Made by a program: the position numbers and the translations under genes. A stretch of DNA of 64,000 bases from Rothia koreensis (GTDB lineage Bacteria; Actinomycetota; Actinomycetes; Actinomycetales; Micrococcaceae): assembly GCF_004136575.1 (NCBI RefSeq), contig NZ_NOIQ01000001.1, positions 186,001-250,000 of the forward strand, written 5' to 3'. This document shows, one piece after another, positions 1 to 8,422 of the stretch; the first letter of the stretch is position 1, and every line of letters starts with the position of its first letter. The notes beneath the pieces are model-generated. The model made no database searches. It had not been told where the DNA came from and saw only the letters and a program-made list of their open reading frames with translations.

Positions 1-243
1 CACGGCATCGACATCAGCGACACGAAGCTCGATGATCGCGGTGCGGTTGGCGCGAGGTTCAGCGACACCTTCGCCGAACAGTGGCACGGTGCTGGAGTGT
101 CCGATCGCGAGAGTCGCCAGCGGGGTCACCAGCTCGGCGAAGACAGGTGCGGGGCGTTGAGCGCAGATGCCCGTCACGAGCTCGTAGAAGCCGACCATTT
201 CGTCGAGGTCGTCAGTGATGATGCGTACGGAGGCGAGTTCCAT
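1..243 (-). CDS. VOC/glyoxalase-family protein, C-terminus cut by window edge
   Basis: The minus strand from the ATG at 243 encodes 81 residues before leaving the window. The start (ASVRIITDDLDEMVGFYE) and the later ELRVADVDAV are the first strand-helix and a later edge strand of a vicinal-oxygen-chelate (glyoxalase/bleomycin-resistance/dioxygenase) fold. Such proteins bind a metal or a small hydrophobic ligand; the substrate cannot be read from this fragment. It diverges from the TetR gene at 318 across a short gap holding a palindrome, so it is the likely target of that repressor. Family assignment is fairly safe; the enzymatic role is unknown. Confidence 0.75.
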   Translation of the reverse strand, partial: MELASVRIITDDLDEMVGFYELVTGICAQRPAPVFAELVTPLATLAIGHSSTVPLFGEGVAEPRANRTAIIELRVADVDAV

Positions 244-279
244 GAGTGTTTCCCTTCACTACTACAGCGTTCAACGCTA

Positions 280-297
280 CGCTACAGTATCGTAGCG
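280..297. promoter_or_regulatory. Candidate TetR operator
   Basis: Inverted repeat CGCTAC-N6-GTAGCG with perfect 6-bp arms, centred between the divergent VOC and TetR genes, about 20 bp upstream of the TetR start. The position and symmetry fit an autoregulatory TetR operator that also covers the VOC promoter. Binding is inferred. Confidence 0.5.
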
Positions 298-317
298 AAA
301 CGTGGAAAGGACGACTC

Positions 318-929
318 ATGCCTACTCAGCGCCAGGCCGACCCATCAGCTGGTACGGGCTCCAGGATCGACGCGCGGACTCAGCGCTCGCGTGCGACCGT
401 CCTTGCCGCGGCAACGGACCTGCTGGAATCGACTGGGGTCGGCGGGTTCAGCGTCGACGAGGTTGCGCGCAGGTCTGGCGTGGCGAAGACTACGATCTAT
501 CGGCATTGGCCGACCCGAGAAGCCCTCGTGCTCGATGCGTGTGCAGGTCTCGATGATCGCTACGACCTCCCCGACACCGGGACTCTTCATGGCGACCTCA
601 GGACGTTCGTCGCCGATCTCGTGCGCATGGTGGAGCAAGCGGGATGGGCTGCTGTGCTGCCTTCGATTGTCGATGCGGCGGAACGCAATGCCGCGTTCGC
701 CGATATGCATGCGCAGATACAAAAGGGGCACGCGTCCCTGGTGAGTCAGATCGCCGAACGCGCGATCGGTCGCGGCGAGCTTCCTGCCGAAACCGATACG
801 GCACTGCTCGCCTCTACCGTTCTAGGCCCAGTCTTCTACCGTCGGTGGTTCTCCCGCGAACCGTTCGATGCTGCGTTCATCGATGCGGTCACGACTCGAG
901 CAATCCGCGGCGCACAAGGATCCGACTAA
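318..929 (+). CDS. TetR/AcrR family transcriptional regulator
   Basis: 203-aa one-component repressor. The N-terminal HTH (about residues 20-66) contains VARRSGVAKTTIYRHW, a classic TetR recognition-helix segment. The C-terminal ligand domain is divergent and gives no ligand. The ATG at 318 is preceded by GGAAAGGA; an in-frame ATG at 246 would add an unlikely tail that overlaps the palindrome. It is divergent from the VOC-family gene and probably controls it and itself. It is the first of several TetR genes in this window. Confidence 0.88.
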   Translation: MPTQRQADPSAGTGSRIDARTQRSRATVLAAATDLLESTGVGGFSVDEVARRSGVAKTTIYRHWPTREALVLDACAGLDDRYDLPDTGTLHGDLRTFVADLVRMVEQAGWAAVLPSIVDAAERNAAFADMHAQIQKGHASLVSQIAERAIGRGELPAETDTALLASTVLGPVFYRRWFSREPFDAAFIDAVTTRAIRGAQGSD

Positions 930-1009
930 TCTCGGCGACGTTGTATCGAGACGGGCACTTCAATCGGAATGGCTCCGGATCGGATGGTGTCCAACGACAA
1001 TACGGTTAG

Positions 1010-1618
1010 TCAGGCAGTACTCGGCAGCACGAGCGGAAGGAAGATCTGATCGACGATGGCGGCGATGTCTTCGCGCGGCAACGGCTTCAGCGTCATGAGC
1101 GTTTCGTGCCGAAGGAGGTCGAATGGCAGACGAGCTGTGCGCTCCGTCAGTCGATCGGGATCGATCTCGCCTCGGCCCACCGCCCGCGATAGCACACCTT
1201 CGATGATCGACCACCGCTTTTCGACCAATCCAAGCCGTAGTTGGGCCGGGCTTGTCCCTGTCGCGCCATAGTACGCGGACAGCTCTGCGGTTAATGAGGC
1301 GGCGAACATCGCGAAAGATTCATTGAGCTGCACCATCAGCCCGATGATGTCCTCGCGGAGGGTTCCGGTGTCAGGGTCGGCGAGCAGGAACCGATCGCTC
1401 GCGTAGTGGATGGCATCCCTCACCAGGTCGGTCTTCTTGTCCCAGTGCCGGTTCAGGCCGGGCCGGCTTGTTCCGGCTCGCCGAGCGACTTCCGACAATC
1501 TGAACCCGTCATACCCTCGCGCGAGTAGCTCTTCCCACGCTGCCGACAGGATCGCGGACCGGAGGGTCTCTCCACGTCGTCGTCGAACGGGCTGAGACTC
1601 TTGTTCGTTAAGGTGCAT
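1010..1618 (-). CDS. TetR/AcrR family transcriptional regulator
   Basis: 202-aa repressor. The HTH near residues 20-65 includes VARRAGTSRPGLNRHW; the rest is an all-alpha ligand domain with no diagnostic motif. It is divergently transcribed from the hypothetical gene at 1703, and a near-perfect 26-bp palindrome overlaps its own start codon, so tight autorepression is likely. It is unrelated in detail to the TetR at 318 beyond the HTH. Confidence 0.88.
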   Translation of the reverse strand: MHLNEQESQPVRRRRGETLRSAILSAAWEELLARGYDGFRLSEVARRAGTSRPGLNRHWDKKTDLVRDAIHYASDRFLLADPDTGTLREDIIGLMVQLNESFAMFAASLTAELSAYYGATGTSPAQLRLGLVEKRWSIIEGVLSRAVGRGEIDPDRLTERTARLPFDLLRHETLMTLKPLPREDIAAIVDQIFLPLVLPSTA

Positions 1619-1632
1619 GAATGTACCTTAAC
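1607..1632. promoter_or_regulatory. 26-bp palindrome over the TetR start codon
   Basis: Arms 1607-1618 and 1621-1632 are complementary at 11 of 12 positions around a 2-bp centre; the outer part is GTTAAGGT/ACCTTAAC. The TetR start codon (1618-1616) lies inside the left arm. This suggests that the repressor blocks both its own expression and the divergent promoter. The operator role is inferred from symmetry and position. Confidence 0.6.
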
Positions 1633-1702
1633 ATGGTATGTTCACGAAGAACTCGCGAGGTGGCTGTCACTTCGCGAGTCGGAGAAGCGGAGAGGAATCG
1701 CT

Positions 1703-2386
1703 ATGGAGATGAAGGCAACAGTCGTCGTGAAGACGATGGGGCGCGAGTTCGACGAAACCGCCGTCGACCAGTGGGAGCTGGCGGCTTCCCGCAGGGCGCT
1801 GCGCAATCTGAAGACGATCGCGGGCGGACAGATCATGATGGATCTGATCGCGGAGCAGGTCGCCGAGGGTGACCGCTACCAGAAGAGCATCATCGAGGAG
1901 TCAGGCGGCAGGTTTCGAGAGTCGCGCACGGAGTTCACCGTGCGCGGTCTGACCGGAACGCAACTGGCGACCTGGTTCCAGGCTCAGGCCGGGTCCGGCG
2001 AGTTCGGCGACAAGTCGTTGCTGCTCAACGCTCATCCGGAGCACTACGTCGAGCCACCAGCGTACCGAGGCGGCATGGTCGAGACGATCGGCGGATACCT
2101 CACCAGATTCAAGGTCTCTGTCGCCCGCGAACTCCCGCCTCAGGTGGCTGTGTTCCGGCAGCCCGAGTACCCGATCACCTTGATGAACGCACTCCTCAGC
2201 CTGGACGACGGAACCCCTTTCGCCTACTGCGTTCACCAGGCTCGTGACACGGACGACGGTGCCGACGTCGTCGTGCGAGTGGTCTACCCAGCCGCAGCGC
2301 CGGATGCGCTCATCGAGGGCCACTGCGAACATCTCGCCATCGAGTTCCGCAGCTGGATCAGGAACGCCGCAGCATCCCTCGCGTAG
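1703..2386 (+). CDS. Conserved hypothetical protein divergent from TetR
   Basis: 227-aa soluble protein with no signal peptide or membrane segment. The start at 1703 is chosen because AGAGGAA precedes it. Visible features are a middle segment with LLLNAHPEHYVEPP followed by GGYLTRFKVSVARELPP, and a tail HCEHLAIEFRSWIRN. This HP-x-H pattern and acidic/aromatic tail weakly recall DAPG-hydrolase (PhlG)-like proteins, but I cannot confirm that. The divergent TetR and the shared palindrome suggest that it is induced by the compound the repressor senses, perhaps its substrate. Confidence 0.65.
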   Translation: MEMKATVVVKTMGREFDETAVDQWELAASRRALRNLKTIAGGQIMMDLIAEQVAEGDRYQKSIIEESGGRFRESRTEFTVRGLTGTQLATWFQAQAGSGEFGDKSLLLNAHPEHYVEPPAYRGGMVETIGGYLTRFKVSVARELPPQVAVFRQPEYPITLMNALLSLDDGTPFAYCVHQARDTDDGADVVVRVVYPAAAPDALIEGHCEHLAIEFRSWIRNAAASLA

Positions 2387-3088
2387 GCGGAGGCGCGAGT
2401 GCATCGGTCCCGCGACTCTCCTTCCGGACTTCTGCGGTCGCAGGCCGGTAGCTCGACACTTCATCAGAACACGATCAGTTCGACACCGCCGCGATCGGTT
2501 GGCCCACGGCGGCCGGTGTAACGGGAGCGTGAAGCTTGAGGGGCCCTGCTCGCGAGCCGAAAGGACCAGTGCATGTACGCGTCCAAGATTGACTTCCCCG
2601 TTACCTTTCTGGTTACCCCGGTGGGCCTGGCATGGCGTATTGCCCTGTCTCTCTTATGACCCGGGTCATGTTGTCACCGGGTCTGGGGCGTTGGATGATC
2701 GCTGATAGGGCGAGCTCAGCCTCGTGCGTAACCCGGAAGAAGCTGGCCGAGTCTAGAGCGTCTCGGAGCGACTGACACAGACACGGCCATTCCCGACGTT
2801 CGCGAGTAGCGACTCTGGTCGGGCGCTTCCTCGAATCGAGAGGCACAGTGATTTCGGATGATCGCTCTGACCGTCTATCCCGTCGGCTTGCTCGTCCGGG
2901 AGAAGGACCATGGCCGCGACGCAGGAGCAGCCAGCTCGGCTGAAGGTCGCCTTCCTTGGGTCAATTGCTGATGAACCGGACCACCGCATCAGGTCTCGGC
3001 GGCATTCGGTTGAGGTTCGGCATCGCCAGACGGTTGCTCGCGGCAGGTGGGGCCGCGCCATCCATGATTGATTTGACCGCGCTTCGGA
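2387..3088. other. 700-bp intergenic stretch without a supported gene
   Basis: No open frame here has a credible start, ribosome site and protein-like composition. The one structured item is a perfect 14-bp palindrome at 2656-2669 (ATGACCCGGGTCAT). Otherwise I see nothing. Confidence 0.5.
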
Positions 3089-3550
3089 TCATGAGATGAC
3101 GGTCAGTGGACCTTCGTCGGCGCTGGGCGGTTCGAAGTGATCGAAGTAGGAGGCCGCGAGCTCAGGCTCGAGTTGATACGCGTCCGGCTGATCGGTCCGG
3201 CGAGCGGCCACCCTTTCGAGCACGGTCGCGCGGGGCGTGTCGAGATAGATCGTCTCCGGCTCGACACCAAGCGATCTGACCAGGCTGCGCCACTTCTCGC
3301 GTTCCCGCCGCGACCAGAACGAGAAGTCCAGGACAACATCCACCCCCGTGGTGACGAGGCGGCTCAGCCGGGTGCGGAGCTCGGCCTCGATCTCTTGGTG
3401 GAGATCCGTCGGCAACGGCATCGACCGGATGCTGCGACGCCATGCTTCCTGATCGAAGGACAGCCGCGCCATGCCGCCCTCTTCGAGCCGGCGAGCGACG
3501 GTCGACTTTCCCGAACCGGCCGGACCGCACATGAAGATGACCCTGGTCAC
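3089..3550 (-). CDS. P-loop kinase (zeta-toxin/Cpt-like AAA domain)
   Basis: 153 aa. It begins VTRVIFMCGPAGSGKST, a Walker A loop at residues 9-16, followed by SFDQEAWR (a DxE-type substrate motif) and, later, VLDFSFWSRREREKWR and a lid-like RVAARRTDQPD. This is the layout of small ATP-dependent kinases related to zeta toxin and chloramphenicol phosphotransferase; the substrate is unknown. The GTG at 3550 is chosen because AGGAGGAG sits at ideal spacing upstream; longer in-frame extensions lack a ribosome site. It stands alone. A second kinase of this class at 32877 is paired with an antitoxin gene, whereas this one is not. Confidence 0.75.
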   Translation of the reverse strand: MTRVIFMCGPAGSGKSTVARRLEEGGMARLSFDQEAWRRSIRSMPLPTDLHQEIEAELRTRLSRLVTTGVDVVLDFSFWSRREREKWRSLVRSLGVEPETIYLDTPRATVLERVAARRTDQPDAYQLEPELAASYFDHFEPPSADEGPLTVIS

Positions 3551-3984
3551 AGATACTCCTCCTGTGGTCCCGCGCAGCCTCCCAGGCTTTGTGCTCTCAG
3601 AGTCGACACGAATATGACGCGACTGCGGCATCGAGAGCACTCGGCACCAGATTAGTTGACTCGGGAGTGCCGACGTCGACACGCAACGGGTTCGTGGTCG
3701 TGCCTTGGATCCACATGCCTGATTGCCGACGGTCGCGAGCATGACGTACTCCATCGTGAAACCGCCGCCCCTGGCGTCAGTCGCGAGACCGACGGCATGC
3801 AGGATCTCCGTCTCCGGGCGTACATCGGAGGACTGTCACCAGTGCGCGCCCCGCGCCCGACGTCAAGGGGCGGCCAATCGTCATGAAGCGCGGTGACTCG
3901 GCAGGTGTTGCGCGGCTGTCTAGGTTGCCCCCGATGCTCACAAAGATCGGGAAGATGGCAAATGGACACCGTTGTTGCCCTAGT
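3551..3984. other. Intergenic stretch without a supported gene
   Basis: Upstream of the kinase and of the next operon. No frame has a convincing start or domain. Only the palindrome next to the 4004 start (separate entry) stands out. Confidence 0.45.
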
Positions 3985-4002
3985 AGTGCAGTATGATGCA
4001 CT
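3985..4002. promoter_or_regulatory. Operator with embedded -10 for the XRE-cupin operon
   Basis: AGTGCA (3985-3990) and TGCACT (3997-4002) form a perfect inverted repeat around GTATGA. TATGAT (3992-3997) inside it is a good -10 hexamer. The ATG follows at 4004 with no ribosome site, so the mRNA is probably leaderless and a bound repressor would sit on the -10. I could not assign a -35. Confidence 0.5.
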
Positions 4003-4003
4003 C

Positions 4004-4609
4004 ATGGATGTGAACGCAGAGGGCTTGGCCCGCGCCATCGGCGCGAGGGTGAAGCAGGAGCGAGCTGCCCACGGCTGGACGCTCGACCGGCTTGCCGAGT
4101 ATGCCGGCGTGAGCAGGCGCATGGTGGTCAGCGTCGAGCAGGGCTCGGTCAACCCGAGCGTGGGAACGCTCCTGCGGCTCTCTGACGCCCTCGGCGTGGG
4201 GCTTCCTGCACTCGTCGAGCCCCCAGCTCCGACGGAGGCGAAAGTGACCCGCGCCGGCCAGGGTGCGGCCCTGTGGACAGGCGAGCATGGCGGGTGCGGC
4301 GTGCTCGTGGCCGGAACTCGGCCACCGGACGTCGTCGAGCTGTGGGACTGGACGCTCGGTCCCGGTGACCGCCATGAGAGCGGGGCCCATGCCGAGGGCA
4401 CCCGCGAACTCCTCCAAGTCCTGGAGGGCACGGTCACGGTCGAGGCCGACGGGCGGTCCCATGTGCTCGCGGTCGGCGACGCGCTGGCGTTCCACGGCGA
4501 TGCCGAGCACTCCTATTCCAACCCGAACGATGCCCCTGCCAGGTTCGCGCTCTGCGTCCATGAGCCGGGAGTGGGCCGCGCTCGTCGAACGGAGGCCGTC
4601 GATGACTGA
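4004..4609 (+). CDS. XRE family regulator with C-terminal cupin domain
   Basis: 201 aa in two parts. Residues about 8-65 form a lambda-repressor-like HTH (LDRLAEYAGVSRRMVVSVEQ is the helix-turn-helix core). Residues about 110-190 form a cupin barrel (GTRELLQVLEGTVTVEADG and GDALAFHGDAEHSYSN). This is the usual plan of small-molecule-sensing repressors that control catabolic or resistance genes. It overlaps the next gene by 8 bp and heads an operon with a B3/B4 protein, a PLP lyase and a DapA-like enzyme, so its ligand is probably an amino acid or the lyase product. Confidence 0.88.
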   Translation: MDVNAEGLARAIGARVKQERAAHGWTLDRLAEYAGVSRRMVVSVEQGSVNPSVGTLLRLSDALGVGLPALVEPPAPTEAKVTRAGQGAALWTGEHGGCGVLVAGTRPPDVVELWDWTLGPGDRHESGAHAEGTRELLQVLEGTVTVEADGRSHVLAVGDALAFHGDAEHSYSNPNDAPARFALCVHEPGVGRARRTEAVDD

Positions 4610-5363
4610 GACTCAGACCCCCGATGCCTTCCTCGCTTCATGCGAGATTGCCCCTGCAGTGCTTGAGCTGCGCCCGGATTATCGCGCCCTCCTCGTCGTG
4701 GTGAGTGGGCTCGAGCCCCGGACGTCGTCATCGGCGGCCGACGAGCTGATCGACCGTGCTGAGGCTCGTGCGCGAGAGCTCCTCGCGCACTCGCCGGTGG
4801 ACGAGCTGGACCACATCGCGGCCTGGCGAGAGGCGTATCGGGTGTTCGGCGCGAAGCCGCAGCGCACCCGTAACAGCGTCGAGGCGCTCACCCGGCGCGC
4901 GAAGAAGGGCCTGCCGCGGATCAACGCGCTCACCGACACCTATAACGCGATCTCGGTCCTCCATCAGATCCCGCTCGGCGGTGAGGATTTCGATCTCTAC
5001 GAGGGCCACGCCCGTCTCGTCCGCGCGATCGGTGACGAGCCCTTCGATACGACCGCGGGCGGGGAGACGGTCATCGAGCATCCGGAGCCCGGTGAGGTCG
5101 TCTGGCGCGACGACGCCGGGGTGACGTGCCGGCGCTGGAACTGGCGGCAGGGCCGTCGGACCGGACTCACCGACGGCACCCGGAGCGCGTTCTTCATCTT
5201 CGACGCCCTTGCGCCGGTCCCTGATGCGCAGGTGCTCGCTGCCGCTGACGCGTTGGTCGACGCGCTCTCGGACCTCGGCCCCGGCGTCCGGGCCGCGAGC
5301 CGACTTCTCGGGACGCCGTGCCTGGACGTCCCTCGCCCGCTGACCTCAGGAGCAGACTCATGA
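4602..5363 (+). CDS. B3/B4 (PheT-like) tRNA-binding domain protein
   Basis: 253 aa. The centre (WREAYRVFGAKPQRTRNSVE, then LPRINALTDTYNAISVLHQIP and GGEDFDLY) matches the free-standing B3/B4 domain otherwise found in the beta subunit of phenylalanyl-tRNA synthetase. Stand-alone versions are thought to bind or edit aminoacyl-tRNA or small ligands; the exact role is unproven. GGAGG lies 7 bp before the ATG at 4602. It overlaps the XRE-cupin gene by 8 bp and its TGA overlaps the ATG of the PLP enzyme, so it is translationally coupled on both sides. Confidence 0.82.
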   Translation: MTETQTPDAFLASCEIAPAVLELRPDYRALLVVVSGLEPRTSSSAADELIDRAEARARELLAHSPVDELDHIAAWREAYRVFGAKPQRTRNSVEALTRRAKKGLPRINALTDTYNAISVLHQIPLGGEDFDLYEGHARLVRAIGDEPFDTTAGGETVIEHPEPGEVVWRDDAGVTCRRWNWRQGRRTGLTDGTRSAFFIFDALAPVPDAQVLAAADALVDALSDLGPGVRAASRLLGTPCLDVPRPLTSGADS

Positions 5364-6595
5364 ACACCGAGTATCCGTCACCGGCCGGCCCAAGGCCTGA
5401 TAAGCACGACCATGCGACACTGACTGGGGACACCTGGGCCGTTCACGGCGGCAACCGCACCGACGAGACCACCGGCGCGATCCGCACCCCGATCGTGATG
5501 GCGAACTCCTACCGCCTGCCCGCCGACCCGGCCGGCTTGGCCGAGGGCGACCCCGACCTGTTGGTCTACACCCGAGAGTCCGGAGCCAATCAGCTCGGCC
5601 TGCAGGACAAGCTCGCCCGCGCCGAGCACGGCGAGGCCGCCGCTGTGTTCAGCACAGGGATGGCGGCTCTGCACGGTGCGCTCTTCACGATCCTGAGTCC
5701 GGGCGACCACGTCATCGCCTCCGACGTCCTCTACGGGGGCACCTTCGACCTGTTCAGCTCGCTACTGCCCGAGAAGATGGGCATAGAGGTCGACTTCGTC
5801 GACATCACCGACCCCGACGCCGTCAGAGCGGCCATCCGTCCGAGCACGCGGCTGATTCACACCGAAGTCGTCGGCAACCCGGACCCGAAGGTCGCCGACA
5901 TCGCTGTGCTCGCCCGAATTGCTCACGAGCATGACGCCCTCCTGTCCGTGGACTCGACCTTCACCCCGCCGCCGCTGGTGCGACCGCTCGAACACGGGGT
6001 CGACCTCGTGATCCATTCGCTCACCAAGTACATCAACGGTCACGGGGACGCGATGGGCGGAGCGGTGATTGGGAGCCGCGAGCTGGTCGATGCGATCAAG
6101 TACGGGGCGCTGCACCACGTCGGTGGGGCAATCGCCCCGTTCAACGCCTGGCTGATCATGCGCGGCTCGCTCACCCTGCCCCTGCGGCTGCAGCGCCACT
6201 GCGAGAACGCCCAGGCCGTTGCCGAGTTCCTGGCCGCGGATCCCCGCGTCGCTCACGTCGCCTACCCCGGGCTCACGGGTGACCCCCACCACGCAGCGGC
6301 TTCGGTACAGCTGTCCGGCGGCTACGGCGGCGTCGTCTCCTTCACCCTCGCCGGGGACCCCGCGGACCGGGTCCGGTTCATCGAGGATCTGCGCCTGATC
6401 ACCCCCGCGGTCTCGCTCGGCCACGACGAGACGCTCATCGCCTACGAGGCGTACCCGCCCGAGCGCGCCGCCGGCTTCAGCCAGCCCTTCCGCGAGCACG
6501 GCCTGATCCGCCTGGCCATCGGGCTGGAGTCCTCACAAGATCTGATCGCCGACCTCGACGCGGCCCTCACCACCGTCTATGGGCCGGCCGCCTGA
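5360..6595 (+). CDS. PLP-dependent trans-sulfuration enzyme (methionine gamma-lyase / cystathionine gamma-lyase type)
   Basis: 411 aa, normal length for the Cys/Met metabolism PLP family. The phosphate-binding YTRESGANQLG is at residues 70-80, AAVFSTGMAAL follows, the active-site tyrosine is in DVLYGGT (about 125), and the Schiff-base lysine is K223 in HSLTKYINGHGD. It catalyses beta- or gamma-elimination of a sulfur amino acid, or gamma-replacement; methionine gamma-lyase is the best guess given the downstream aldolase-like enzyme, but I cannot exclude cystathionine or homocysteine lyase. Its ATGA start overlaps the B3/B4 stop. Confidence 0.85.
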   Translation: MNTEYPSPAGPRPDKHDHATLTGDTWAVHGGNRTDETTGAIRTPIVMANSYRLPADPAGLAEGDPDLLVYTRESGANQLGLQDKLARAEHGEAAAVFSTGMAALHGALFTILSPGDHVIASDVLYGGTFDLFSSLLPEKMGIEVDFVDITDPDAVRAAIRPSTRLIHTEVVGNPDPKVADIAVLARIAHEHDALLSVDSTFTPPPLVRPLEHGVDLVIHSLTKYINGHGDAMGGAVIGSRELVDAIKYGALHHVGGAIAPFNAWLIMRGSLTLPLRLQRHCENAQAVAEFLAADPRVAHVAYPGLTGDPHHAAASVQLSGGYGGVVSFTLAGDPADRVRFIEDLRLITPAVSLGHDETLIAYEAYPPERAAGFSQPFREHGLIRLAIGLESSQDLIADLDAALTTVYGPAA

Positions 6596-6608
6596 GCTTA
6601 TCGCTCAG
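6592..6608 (+). other. Short hairpin between the lyase and the aldolase gene
   Basis: CTGAGC-N5-GCTCAG starts on the stop codon of the PLP enzyme. It is a weak stem without a T tract, so it is more likely an mRNA-stabilising or partial attenuation hairpin than a full terminator; the operon probably continues. Confidence 0.3.
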
Positions 6609-6646
6609 CCCCTGGCCTCGCCCGTCGACATCGCACAGGAGCAGAC

Positions 6647-7549
6647 ATGACCTGCACGTTCACCGGCCTCAGCGGCTTCCCCTTGACGCCGCTCAAGGAC
6701 GAATCCGTGGACGAGGCGGCGTTCGCGGGCCTCGTCGAACGCTCGGCCGCAGCCGGTGTCGACTCGATCACGGCACTTGGCTCGACAGGCTCCTACGCCT
6801 ACCTCACCCCGGCGGAGCGGGCCTGCGTCGCCAATCTTGCGGTCGAGCACGCCGGGGACACCCCGGTGCTTGTCGGGGTGGGGGCACTGCGCACCTCCCA
6901 TGTCCTCACCAACGCCGAAGCCGCTCAGGCTGCTGGCGCTGCCGGGCTTCTGCTGGCCCCGATGAGCTACCAACCCCTGACCGATCACGACGTGTTCGAG
7001 CTCTACCGTGCAGTTACCGTCGCGACCGACCTGCCGGTGATCGTCTACGACAATCCCGGCACAACCCACTTTGAGTTCACCCACGAGCTCTACGCCCGCA
7101 TCGCTGAGCTGCCCGGCATCGCCTCGATCAAAATCCCGGGCGTCCCCGCTGACCCCGAGGCCGCCCGAGAGCACGTCGGGGCGATCCGTGCCGTCATTCC
7201 GGAGCACGTCACGATCGGCGTCTCCGGCGACGCTTCCGCTGCCACGGGCCTCAACGCCGGCTGCGAAGCCTGGTGCTCGGTCATCGGCGGAACCCTGCCC
7301 GAGCCGGCTCTGGCGATCACCCGGGCCGCCCAGGAAGGCCGGGCCGCCGACGCCTTCGCGGAGTCGGAGCGGCTCGCGCCGCTGTGGGACCTGTTCACCA
7401 AGTTCGGTGGCAGCCTGCGCGTCGTCGCCGCGATCGCCGAGCAGCTCGCTCTCGCCCCGCGCGGCTGCCTGCCCCTGCCGATCCAGCCACTTTCCGACGA
7501 CCAGCGCGCGAGGATCTCCGGCGTCCTGGACAGCCTCGTGTTGAATTAG
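6647..7549 (+). CDS. Dihydrodipicolinate synthase/N-acetylneuraminate lyase family aldolase
   Basis: 300 aa, a full TIM-barrel class I aldolase. GSTGS (45-49) is the pyruvate-carboxylate loop, Y134 lies in VYDNPGTT and the Schiff-base lysine is K162 in IASIKIPG. It condenses or cleaves a pyruvate- or 2-oxobutyrate-type keto acid with an aldehyde. Because it is downstream of a lyase that can release 2-oxobutyrate or pyruvate, a role in using or making that keto acid is plausible. It is not assumed to be the housekeeping lysine-pathway DapA. Last gene of the 4004-7549 operon. Confidence 0.85.
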   Translation: MTCTFTGLSGFPLTPLKDESVDEAAFAGLVERSAAAGVDSITALGSTGSYAYLTPAERACVANLAVEHAGDTPVLVGVGALRTSHVLTNAEAAQAAGAAGLLLAPMSYQPLTDHDVFELYRAVTVATDLPVIVYDNPGTTHFEFTHELYARIAELPGIASIKIPGVPADPEAAREHVGAIRAVIPEHVTIGVSGDASAATGLNAGCEAWCSVIGGTLPEPALAITRAAQEGRAADAFAESERLAPLWDLFTKFGGSLRVVAAIAEQLALAPRGCLPLPIQPLSDDQRARISGVLDSLVLN

Positions 7550-7665
7550 GCGCTCTGTATCCGGGGCGCGAATTCTGGTCACCGGCACGGTGTTGGCTTG
7601 AGCGAAGGAGGTCCCTTGTCTACCTCCGGAACCGATGTGCCTCTTCGAAGTTCGTGGCACTCGCC

Positions 7666-8358
7666 CTACGGCAGCTTGTCGTTATCCCTGCCCAGCCGGC
7701 CGAGCCATTCGATGAGGAGCTGGGTCTCTGCCCTGCCAAGGACGTCTGGATTCGCTGCGGCAATCTCGATGGCGGTGGTGAGAGGGTCGTCGGCTCGTGT
7801 TCCCTTGCCGGTGATCGCTGAGATAACACCCTCACGGACAGCTTGAGAGAGCCCCGGGTCCGGCGCTGCCAGGATAATCTGACGCAGGGTGACGCCGATG
7901 TTGGTCACGAGGATGTGCGCGGCAGCCTGCTCAGAGGGCACCAGGAGCCGACCCTGCTCGGCGGCCCGCGCCGTGAGCGCGCGTAGGATCTCGCTGGGAC
8001 GCGACTGCGCCTCGGGGGAGTGCCCAGGGCGGACCTTCCCGTACATCAGCGTGTAGAACCCGGGGTTGGCCAGGCCGAAGGCGACGTGGGCGTCCCAACC
8101 GGCGCGGATGTCCTGGATGGGGTCGCCGGAGGACTCCATCGACGACTTCTCGCCCAGGTAGAGGTCGAACCCGTGCGCGATGACAGCGTCGATCAGCCCT
8201 TGCTTGGAGCCGAAGAAGTGGTAGAGCGTCGGCATCTTCACTCCGACCGCCTCACAGACCGCCCGCAGGGAGAAGTCCTCGCCGGGAGAGGCGGCAATGA
8301 GGTCCGCGGCCGCCAGGATCATCCGCTCCCGTGTATCGCTTGTCGGCGTTCCTGTCAT
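7666..8358 (-). CDS. TetR regulator (copy A of a duplicated TetR/SDR module)
   Basis: 230 aa. The HTH is near residues 12-58 with VCEAVGVKMPTLYHFFGS; the C-terminal domain has NPGFYTLMYGKVRPGHS. It is divergent from the SDR gene at 8423 with a palindrome between. The TetR at 49751-50443 is a clear paralog over its entire length, and each is divergent from a near-identical SDR. It probably represses itself and the SDR and senses the SDR substrate. Confidence 0.9.
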   Translation of the reverse strand: MTGTPTSDTRERMILAAADLIAASPGEDFSLRAVCEAVGVKMPTLYHFFGSKQGLIDAVIAHGFDLYLGEKSSMESSGDPIQDIRAGWDAHVAFGLANPGFYTLMYGKVRPGHSPEAQSRPSEILRALTARAAEQGRLLVPSEQAAAHILVTNIGVTLRQIILAAPDPGLSQAVREGVISAITGKGTRADDPLTTAIEIAAANPDVLGRAETQLLIEWLGRLGRDNDKLP

Positions 8359-8375
8359 GATGCTACGTTAGCTTA

Positions 8376-8392
8376 TGTATCAGAGAGATACA
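8376..8392. promoter_or_regulatory. Candidate operator of TetR copy A
   Basis: TGTATC (8376-8381), AGAGA, GATACA (8387-8392): perfect 6-bp arms with a 5-bp centre in the gap between the divergent TetR and SDR starts. I do not see the same palindrome in the copy B gap, so the two regulators may have different specificity. Confidence 0.5.
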
Positions 8393-8422
8393 GTTGCATA
8401 GTGACGATACAGAGGGAGCTTC

